From positions 124,001 to 188,000 of the forward strand of contig NZ_QFWJ01000005.1 of the NCBI RefSeq assembly GCF_003336805.1: DNA of 64,000 nucleotides. Reading direction: 5' to 3'. Below are positions 57,769 through 64,000 of the stretch, in pieces. The first letter of the stretch is position 1. The number at the start of each line of letters is the position of its first letter. Below the pieces are notes generated by a model. That model was not told the DNA's origin. It saw only the letters and a list, made by a program, of their open reading frames with translations, and made no database searches. The position numbers were made by a program, and so were the translations under genes. The DNA comes from Marinospirillum perlucidum. Lineage in GTDB: Bacteria > Pseudomonadota > Gammaproteobacteria > Pseudomonadales > Halomonadaceae.

Positions 57769-59072
57769 TGCAGGCAGCGGACCCGCTTACCGGTTACAGT
57801 CTGCTGCTGCTTCTCCTGCTGGTACTCCTGGCTAGCTTGGGGATTTCTTTTCTGGCTCTGCCAGCCGGTTGTTTTGCCTGGTTTGCCGCCTGGCGCCTGT
57901 TTCCCCGTCTGACTCGTCTGCAAAAAATCCAGGTGAGCTGCATGCTGGCTGTGGGACTGGGTGGGCTGGCCTGGGCCAGTCTTGAAGGCCCGGCCCTGTC
58001 CTGGTGGCTGGATGCCTGGAAAGCCAATCAAACCCTCCTGACCATGCTCTTGGCAGTCAGTTTTCTGCGTCTGGTGGCCATTACTGATCTGGCAGCCCGG
58101 GAAGCACTGCCGCAAGGTCGCAAAGCTCTCTGGAAAACCCTGCTGGGGGTCCATGCCTTTGGTTCGGTGATCAATTTCTCGGCCATGATTATCATGGCTG
58201 ACCGTCTTCATCATCAGCGTTCCCTGTCGCCTCTGCAGGCGCTGGTCATTACCCGCGGCTTTACCCTGGCTGCTCACTGGTCTCCCTTTTTTGCCGCCAT
58301 GGGGGTGGTGCTCTTGAATGCACCCGGTGCCCAGTTGCCGGTATTGATGGCCGTGGGTCTGCTGGTAGCCGCTTTAGGGCTGTATCTGGCCGGTCGGGAG
58401 TTGATGTGCTCTCCCGAAGTCGATCAGACCCAGGCCTACCCCATGCATTGGCAGGCTTTGCTCTTGCCCTTGTTGCTGGCTGTGTCGGTATTGATCAGTC
58501 ACCTGATTTGGCCGGATATGGTCATACTCACCCTGGTCTCGCTTTTGTCTCTACTGTTTACCCTGGTGCTGCTGGTGTGGCGTTATCCGCGTCAGGCAAC
58601 AAAGCGATTGCGCCAACATGTGGAACATACCCTGCCGCGCATGTCGGCGGAGACGCTGTTATTTCTGGCCGCCGGTGTCCTGGCAGCGGGTCTGGGTGCG
58701 GGACTCGAGGCTTCTGACTTCACTTTGCAGCTGGAACACTTTGGTCCCTGGCAAGCCTGGTTCTTGCTGGTGGCACTGGTGGTGATCTCGGCAGCCGGTA
58801 TTCATCCGGTCATTAGCATCTCCACGGCAGGCGGAATTTTTGCGCCCTGGGTGGAAGACCCCAACCTGCTGGCCATAACTTTTCTGATGACCTGGTCGCT
58901 GGGTGTGAGCATATCTCCTCTTTCAGGCACCCATCTGGCCATGCAAGGGCGTTACCAACTACCCGCGCACGCCTTTACCCGCTGGAATCTCACCTATGTT
59001 CTGCGCCTGCTGTTGCTGCATCTAGTGGTTTTGCAGGTTTACGGGTTTTTGACTTCCGGCAGGTTTTTCTGA
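57768..59072 (+). CDS. Multispan membrane protein, ion-transporter-superfamily-like
   Basis: A 434-residue protein with about 11-12 hydrophobic segments. Two half-domains can be seen; the C-terminal one has the helix-break element SAAGIHPVISISTAGGIFAPW and MTWSLGVSISPLSGTHLAMQ, which recall hairpin regions of the ArsB/NhaD/DASS (IT) superfamily. I do not recognise a subfamily. The ATG overlaps the MFS stop, so the two carriers are co-translated. The substrate is unknown. Confidence 0.7.
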   Translation: MQAADPLTGYSLLLLLLLVLLASLGISFLALPAGCFAWFAAWRLFPRLTRLQKIQVSCMLAVGLGGLAWASLEGPALSWWLDAWKANQTLLTMLLAVSFLRLVAITDLAAREALPQGRKALWKTLLGVHAFGSVINFSAMIIMADRLHHQRSLSPLQALVITRGFTLAAHWSPFFAAMGVVLLNAPGAQLPVLMAVGLLVAALGLYLAGRELMCSPEVDQTQAYPMHWQALLLPLLLAVSVLISHLIWPDMVILTLVSLLSLLFTLVLLVWRYPRQATKRLRQHVEHTLPRMSAETLLFLAAGVLAAGLGAGLEASDFTLQLEHFGPWQAWFLLVALVVISAAGIHPVISISTAGGIFAPWVEDPNLLAITFLMTWSLGVSISPLSGTHLAMQGRYQLPAHAFTRWNLTYVLRLLLLHLVVLQVYGFLTSGRFF

Positions 59073-59158
59073 GAATTCCATTTTAAAGGGTATAGTTGGG
59101 CCTGCTTTTCCTGTTAATCTGCCTGAGTTACCTTCAATAACAAAACAAGGACAAGGCC

Positions 59159-60631
59159 ATGTTTGAAGCAGCAGAATTGGGTCGAAAACTGGATAAAGAC
59201 ACCTACAAAACGGAAGTGGAAAACCTGAGGGTTGAATTGCTGGAACTTCAGCAGGAATTGTTGAGTGCTGATTTTCCCGTGATTTTACTGATTTCCGGTG
59301 TGGATGGTGCCGGCAAGGGGGAAATGGTTAATCTGCTGCATGAATGGATGGACCCCCGTCACCTGGAAACCTCCGCCTTTGATGCACCCACCGATGAAGA
59401 AAGCGAGCGGCCTTATTTCTGGCGTTATTGGCGGGCACTGCCACCCAAAGGCAAGCTGGGCATTCACTTCAGCTCCTGGTATTCCGACCCCATTGCCGAG
59501 CGTCTGGCCGGGGAAATGAGTGCTAACGACCAGGAAGCCTATCTGTCACGCGTGAATACGCTGGAAAAGATGCTGGTGGATGATGGTGCCCTGATTATCA
59601 AAATCTGGCTGCACCTGGGTAAAAAACAATACCGCAAGCGTATTAAAAGCCTGGCTGGCGATCCCAAAACAGCCTGGCGGGTGACCCAAAAGAACCTGGA
59701 CAACATCAAGGTTTATGACAAATTCCGCAAGGTGGCTGAAGAAACCCTGCGCGAAACCAGCACCGGCCATGCTCCCTGGATTATCGTCGAAGGCTATGAC
59801 CATCGCTACCGTAGCCTGACCGTTGGGCGTTTACTGCGCGATATGATTCGCAAGCGCCTGGAAGTAGACCCCAAAACCCTGGCTTCTCCAGCTGTGGACT
59901 GGAGTGCCAAAAAGGATTCCACCACCCTGCTGGATTTTGTCGATCTGAAAAAATCCCTGGAAAAAAAGGAATACAAGGAACAGCTGGCCGATTATCAGGC
60001 CCGCCTTAACGAGCTGGCCCGCAAAGCGCACAAGAAAAAAGTCAGTACGGTCATGGCTTTGGAAGGCTGGGATGCGGCCGGTAAGGGCGGCATGATCCGG
60101 CGCATGATTCATGCACTGGATGCTCGTCACTACCGGGTGATTCCCGTGGCTGCCCCCACTGATGAAGAAAAGGCCCGGCACTACCTATGGCGCTTCTGGC
60201 GGCATCTGCAAAGAGCCGGTCACATGACCATTTTTGATCGCACCTGGTATGGGCGGGTACTGGTCGAACGGATCGAGGGCTTTGCACGGACTGATGAGTG
60301 GATACGGGCTTATCAGGAGATCAATGAATTTGAAGAGGAACTGACCGAACACGGTATCGTTCTGCTCAAGTACTGGTTGCACATCGACAAGGATGAGCAG
60401 TTGGCACGCTTCAAGGCCCGTGAGCAGATCAGCTACAAACAGCACAAGATCACCGACGAAGACTACCGCAACCGGGAAAAATGGGATGAATATGCCCAGG
60501 CCGTTGCCGATATGGTCGAGCGCACCAGTACCCCGCAAGCTCCCTGGTACATTATCGAGGGTAATGACAAGCGCTATGCTCGCGTCCGTGCGTTGCAAAT
60601 TCTCTGTGAACGTCTGGAAAAAGCTCTCTAG
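59159..60631 (+). CDS. pap: Polyphosphate:AMP phosphotransferase (two-domain PPK2)
   Basis: A 490-residue enzyme that uses polyphosphate to phosphorylate AMP to ADP. Two fused PPK2 domains are seen: the first with Walker A GVDGAGKG (47-54), the second with GWDAAGKGG (303-311) and the lid/catalytic FDRTWYGRVLVERIEGFA and RRMIHALDARHYRVIPV. Class II PPK2 (Pap) is the two-domain type and the C-terminal domain is catalytic. AAGGACAAGG is upstream of the ATG. It overlaps the convergent GGCT gene by 4 bp. Confidence 0.93.
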   Translation: MFEAAELGRKLDKDTYKTEVENLRVELLELQQELLSADFPVILLISGVDGAGKGEMVNLLHEWMDPRHLETSAFDAPTDEESERPYFWRYWRALPPKGKLGIHFSSWYSDPIAERLAGEMSANDQEAYLSRVNTLEKMLVDDGALIIKIWLHLGKKQYRKRIKSLAGDPKTAWRVTQKNLDNIKVYDKFRKVAEETLRETSTGHAPWIIVEGYDHRYRSLTVGRLLRDMIRKRLEVDPKTLASPAVDWSAKKDSTTLLDFVDLKKSLEKKEYKEQLADYQARLNELARKAHKKKVSTVMALEGWDAAGKGGMIRRMIHALDARHYRVIPVAAPTDEEKARHYLWRFWRHLQRAGHMTIFDRTWYGRVLVERIEGFARTDEWIRAYQEINEFEEELTEHGIVLLKYWLHIDKDEQLARFKAREQISYKQHKITDEDYRNREKWDEYAQAVADMVERTSTPQAPWYIIEGNDKRYARVRALQILCERLEKAL

Positions 60632-61230
60632 GCAGGGCTTTTGTCGCTGGAACCCGCCTGGCGAGTGCTGAAAAAATCCTCCAGCAGGCTGTCGATTTCA
60701 GGCAGCCATTCGGCTTGCTGCCGAGGGCGCAGCGGGCGGGCATAAAGTGGCTGCTGGCGATCATCCAGGCGTTGCTTCCAAGCGGTGGTCGTGGCCAGGA
60801 AATCCTGGGCAAAATCCCGGCCCTGCTGCAGGCAACCATGCAGAATGACGTCCAGGTAACTCTGGGCGATCGGGTGGGGGCTTTCCTGTTCTGGGGGCAG
60901 ATAAACCCAGAAGGAACCCTGGGGCAAGAGACGGGCGTCCAGGGTCTCTATGGCTTCCGGAAAAAGCTCTACGCGCTGGTATTCCCTTTCCCGGGCATCA
61001 AACAGGGGCAATTGATCCTCTTCAACCGGAAATAACATGCCTCCGGCTCTATGGCCGCTTTGCTGGCGAATACCCACCACACTCAGGTCGGCATCGGCCA
61101 GGGGGACATTCCAACTGCGTTCCAGTCCTTCAATTTTGACCGGCAGGGCCTCGCCCGAACTACCGGTGCGTGAGCGGCTATCCTGGCAAATCAGGCTGCC
61201 ATAACCAAAAATCCAGTGTTTTTGCGTCAA
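60628..61230 (-). CDS. ChaC-like gamma-glutamylcyclotransferase family protein
   Basis: A 200-residue protein of the GGCT fold. The N-terminal FGYGSLICQ loop binds the gamma-glutamyl substrate, and the catalytic Glu is in FDAREREYQRVEL. Such proteins act on glutathione or gamma-glutamyl peptides. The start is TTG 61230, with GAGGTG upstream. Third gene in the minus-strand run MocR-acpH-GGCT (6-bp gap to acpH). The last four bases overlap the pap end. ChaC-specific glutathione activity is not proven by sequence. Confidence 0.82.
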   Translation of the reverse strand: MTQKHWIFGYGSLICQDSRSRTGSSGEALPVKIEGLERSWNVPLADADLSVVGIRQQSGHRAGGMLFPVEEDQLPLFDAREREYQRVELFPEAIETLDARLLPQGSFWVYLPPEQESPHPIAQSYLDVILHGCLQQGRDFAQDFLATTTAWKQRLDDRQQPLYARPLRPRQQAEWLPEIDSLLEDFFSTRQAGSSDKSPA

Positions 61231-61236
61231 ATCAGT

Positions 61237-61827
61237 TCACCTCTGTTGGTTGCGACTGGGGTGCTCCAGAGCAAAAGCTTGCAGTTGAGGATAAAGCTGA
61301 TGAAAGTCTTCAGTCAAAGCCTGATAGTTTTGCTCAAGTTCCGGCCAGAAGTGATCCAGTAAACCCGGTTGGCGTAAACGTCTGGAAATACCGTTTAAAG
61401 CCTGGCGAATAACGGCAAAATCCTGGTAACTAACCAGCCAGTCATCCGCAATCATGTAGGCGGCGGTCTTTTCCAGACGACCCGGCAGGCGTTCCTGCTC
61501 TTGCAGGAGGTGATACACCTGTTGCGTAAACTGAGGCAGGGGAGTACTTGCATAGGCGGTCCAATGGCAGGCCAGGCAGTGGTCAAAAAACACATCCAGC
61601 ACGATGCCGGAATAGCGCCAGAGCTTACCGGAAAAACGACTCCGGGCCTGGTGAACCAGGGGATGGCGGTCGGTGTAGCCATCAAGCCGTCGATGCAGGT
61701 CAATGGCAGCTTCCACCTGGGGTGGAAATTCCCCTTTGAGTGGACCCTTGACGAAATCACCGTAAAGGCTGCCCAAAAGCTGTTCGGGCTCCGGGCCGCC
61801 CAGGTGTAGATGAGCCAGATAATTCAT
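61237..61827 (-). CDS. acpH: Acyl carrier protein phosphodiesterase
   Basis: A 196-residue member of the AcpH family that removes phosphopantetheine from holo-ACP. The signatures are MNYLAHLHLGGPEPEQLLGSLYGDFVKG, then AIDLHRRLDGYTDRHPLV with the HD pair and the SGIVLDVFFDHCLA segment with His and Asp. Length matches the family. Its ATG overlaps the MocR stop by 4 bp, giving translational coupling. Confidence 0.92.
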   Translation of the reverse strand: MNYLAHLHLGGPEPEQLLGSLYGDFVKGPLKGEFPPQVEAAIDLHRRLDGYTDRHPLVHQARSRFSGKLWRYSGIVLDVFFDHCLACHWTAYASTPLPQFTQQVYHLLQEQERLPGRLEKTAAYMIADDWLVSYQDFAVIRQALNGISRRLRQPGLLDHFWPELEQNYQALTEDFHQLYPQLQAFALEHPSRNQQR

Positions 61828-63251
61828 GCAGTAGCGACCTGAGTCATAAGAAGTTGTTGCAGGGTTTTAAGCGCTTGATAACGCTGCTCCCGGCATGGCT
61901 GGGAGAAGCTTAGCCGCAAGGCCTGGGTAAAGCGACCCCTGGCTGAGAACAGGGGGCCGGGGGTTAGTACCAACCCGGCCTTGAGCGCCGGTTGATAGAG
62001 TTTCAGGGTATTGATCGGTGCCTCCCAATAGGCCCAGAGGCAGAGTCCACCTCTGGGGCGACTCAGTCCCAGTTGTTGTGGCCACTGCTGTTCTAGAGCT
62101 TCCAGCCAGCCCTGACAATTGTTTTGCAGAGCCTGGCAATAGCGTCGCAGATGGCGATCATAATGACCTTCTTCCAGAAAATGGGCCAGTCCTTGCTGGA
62201 CAAAGCGGCTGGAAGCCAATTGGGTTACCAGTTTTAATTGTACCAGCTGCTGGTATTGAGGACCGGCGAGCAGCCAACCCAGGCGCAGGTCACGCGACAG
62301 GGATTTGGAGAAGGAGCCGCAGAGGAGCACACGGTTGTGGGTATCCAGGCTTTTCAAGGGTGCAGGGCGCTCGGCAAAAGCCAGTTCGCGGTAGATATCA
62401 TCCTCAATGATGACAAAATCCTGTTCCTCGGCCAGCTTCAGCAGCCGATGGCGCTGGTCTTCGGGCATAAGTGCCCCCGTGGGCGTGGAAAAGTTGGGAC
62501 TAACGACACAGGCCTTGATCGGCCAACGCTGGCTGGCTGCTTCCAGGCGCTGCAAGTCCATGCCGGAATCCGGAGAAGCCGGGATCTCGATCACCTGCAA
62601 TTCCAGTTGTTCCAAGAGTTGTAAAACACCATAAAAACCGGGGGATTCCACAGCCACCAGGTCGCCCTTTTGGCAACAGCTTTTCAGAGCCAGAAACAGG
62701 GCATGCTGACAACCGGAGGTGATACAAAAGTCATCGGCCTGCACCCTACAACCTTCGCGTTGATAACGCAGGGCCAATTGCTGGCGCAGGGGCAGGTAGC
62801 CTGCCGGTTCATCATACTGCTGGTGGGTACATCCATCCTGGTGGCGCAAGGCCCGGCCCAGGCAGCGGTTGAGCTGCTGGATGCCCGCAGGTGGCCGTGG
62901 TGCCTGCTGCTCGCGCGGAAGCAAATCAAAGGCTGCACCGCGTTGCATGATATCGGAAAAGACTTCGCTGATATTGACCGGGGAGGGATGAGAGGCCACC
63001 TCTCTAGCAGGTTCCGGCGGCGGTGGGCTGCTTCCCTTGTGGCTGGCAACAAAATACCCCGAACGCGGTCGGGCTTCGATTCTTCCGGCTGCCTCCAGAC
63101 GCTGGTAGGCATGCAGAACGGTTGCCTTGGAAACTTGCTGTTCCTGGCAGAGTCTGCGTACCGAAGGCAGTTGTTGACCGGGTTTTAATCGGCCCTGGTC
63201 CATTTCCTGTTGCAGCTGAGCTTCCAGTTGTTGATAGGCGTAGAGGGACAT
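61824..63251 (-). CDS. MocR-type (GntR/aminotransferase-like) transcriptional regulator
   Basis: A 475-residue regulator: N-terminal GntR winged helix (about 1-70, LPSVRRLCQEQQVSKATVLHAYQRLEA), a linker, and a fold-type I aminotransferase domain that binds PLP as a sensor. The PLP lysine is in LLCGSFSKSLSRDLRLGW. MocR proteins respond to PLP or amino-compounds such as GABA. It is the first gene of the operon with acpH and GGCT, and divergent from ccoG. The target is not evident; autoregulation of its operon is possible. Confidence 0.9.
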   Translation of the reverse strand: MSLYAYQQLEAQLQQEMDQGRLKPGQQLPSVRRLCQEQQVSKATVLHAYQRLEAAGRIEARPRSGYFVASHKGSSPPPPEPAREVASHPSPVNISEVFSDIMQRGAAFDLLPREQQAPRPPAGIQQLNRCLGRALRHQDGCTHQQYDEPAGYLPLRQQLALRYQREGCRVQADDFCITSGCQHALFLALKSCCQKGDLVAVESPGFYGVLQLLEQLELQVIEIPASPDSGMDLQRLEAASQRWPIKACVVSPNFSTPTGALMPEDQRHRLLKLAEEQDFVIIEDDIYRELAFAERPAPLKSLDTHNRVLLCGSFSKSLSRDLRLGWLLAGPQYQQLVQLKLVTQLASSRFVQQGLAHFLEEGHYDRHLRRYCQALQNNCQGWLEALEQQWPQQLGLSRPRGGLCLWAYWEAPINTLKLYQPALKAGLVLTPGPLFSARGRFTQALRLSFSQPCREQRYQALKTLQQLLMTQVATA

Positions 63252-63366
63252 CAGGCTTCTCGTTGGTGATCATCTGTGCCTATTATTAATTATTTTTTTG
63301 TGCCTGTCCTTATTGTGGGTGACTGCTTAAGCTGCCGCACAATGTGTAGTCAGACAGGATCTCATC

Positions 63367-64000
63367 ATGCAATCACCTTCATCCAAGTTTCATGTGCGTC
63401 TCACTCCCGGTCGTATGCAAAACTGGCGACGCCTTATTAGTTGGCCGCTACTCATCGCATTTTTCAGTCTGGTCTGGATAACCTACGATGGCCGCCCCCT
63501 GTTGTTGTTTGACTTTGAACAACGGCGGCTGCTGGTTTTTGCCAGTCATTTTTCCTGGCAGGATTTGCCCATTCTGACGGGCTTCCTGATTGCCGCAGCA
63601 GCCTTGCTGTTTTTTATGGCCATGGGCTGGGGTCGCATCTGGTGTGGCTTTGCCTGCCCGCAAAGCTGTTGGACCTGGATCTTTTTAAGGATCGAAAATT
63701 GGCTAGAGGGTTCGGCCAAGCAGCGTGCGCAAGCCGATCAGTACCCCTTGACGGGTCAATTTCTGCTGCGTCGACTGACCAAACATCTGCTCTGGATAGC
63801 TGTTGCTCTGGCCACCAGTCTGACTTTTACCGGTTATTTTATTCCCATCCGTGAGCTCCTGGCCGAACTGGTGCAGTTGCAGGCTTCGCCAGCGGTCTGG
63901 ATCTGGGTGGGGTCCATGGCCTTGCTGACTTACCTCAACGCGGGTTTGGTGCGTGAACAAATTTGCCTGCATGCCTGCCCTTATTCGCGTTTTCAGGGTG
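63367..64000 (+). CDS. ccoG: Cytochrome c oxidase accessory protein CcoG (partial)
   Basis: An open frame from ATG 63367 to the right edge (211 codons), so the C-terminus is missing. Multi-helix N-terminal half: a membrane helix at about 27-45, then FFMAMGWGRIWCGFACPQSCW with the first cysteine cluster, TGYFIPIREL, and REQICLHACPYSRFQG with the second cluster. This is the CcoG/RdxA/FixG pattern; CcoG handles copper and Fe-S for cbb3 oxidase assembly. The ccoNOPQ genes may lie beyond the edge, but are not seen. No FNR box was found just upstream. Confidence 0.9.
   Translation, partial: MQSPSSKFHVRLTPGRMQNWRRLISWPLLIAFFSLVWITYDGRPLLLFDFEQRRLLVFASHFSWQDLPILTGFLIAAAALLFFMAMGWGRIWCGFACPQSCWTWIFLRIENWLEGSAKQRAQADQYPLTGQFLLRRLTKHLLWIAVALATSLTFTGYFIPIRELLAELVQLQASPAVWIWVGSMALLTYLNAGLVREQICLHACPYSRFQG

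Noticed and set aside
63252-63366. FNR box upstream of ccoG
   Set aside because: The only similar string (TTGGTGATCATC) does not have the TTGAT-N4-ATCAA spacing.

Overview
The window reads as chromosome of a mid-GC, motile, aerobic or facultative gammaproteobacterium. The best guess is a marine or halophilic member of the Oceanospirillales; the genus cannot be fixed from the sequence alone. Support comes from neighbourhoods that are conserved in gammaproteobacteria (rne divergent from rluC, maf/yceD/rpmF/plsX, prmB-aroC), an AcnB whose cluster cysteines fall at the E. coli positions, fadBA of Pseudomonas size, a class I PHA synthase with phasin, and chemotaxis and c-di-GMP proteins.

Layout. 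1-4.4 kb: end of a probable ABC-type solute-binding protein, a PhnD-GGDEF-EAL sensor, a secreted two-repeat protein with a hairpin over its ribosome-binding site, and an OmpR-type regulator lacking the phosphorylation residues. 4.4-8.3 kb: sulfate importer operon sbp-cysT-cysW-cysA on the minus strand. 8.4-15.5 kb: mpg, a coiled-coil membrane protein, agmatine-to-putrescine genes aguA and aguB, copper genes copZ-copA (aguB is coupled behind copA), and ygfZ. 15.7-18.8 kb: a chemoreceptor with almost no periplasmic domain, then an A+T-rich accessory patch with a decayed IS256-type transposase and a secreted SUMF1-fold protein. 18.8-24.5 kb: acnB, DUF1289, LMW-PTP, murB, LysR. 24.5-28 kb: envelope cluster (LPP20-like/PEGA-like/barrel protein, MltC-like transglycosylase, LPP20 lipoprotein) around a perfect FNR-type box. 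28-37 kb: mmsA, ogt, a COG0523 GTPase, azoR with a divergent LysR gene, a small lipoprotein, fadBA. 37.5-45.3 kb: acetoacetyl-CoA synthetase, cheX, HDOD protein, ghrA, smr, prmB, aroC. 45.5-48.3 kb: PHA granule genes. 48.4-59 kb: rne, rluC, sppA, maf, yceD, rpmF, plsX, then an MFS carrier and a second multispan carrier where many relatives have fabH. 59-64 kb: pap, a minus-strand MocR-acpH-GGCT operon and the start of ccoG.

How they fit together. Beta-oxidation (fadBA), methylmalonate-semialdehyde oxidation (mmsA), acetoacetate activation (aacS) and PHA storage (phaP/phaC) all work on the same acyl-CoA pool. A LiuR-like operator lies near aacS. Two copies of a small palindromic repeat with terminal inverted repeats sit at 39.6 and 53.8 kb. 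One separates aacS from that operator; the other fills the sppA/maf junction and supplies the last codons of maf. No tRNA, rRNA, CRISPR array, prophage or complete insertion sequence was seen.
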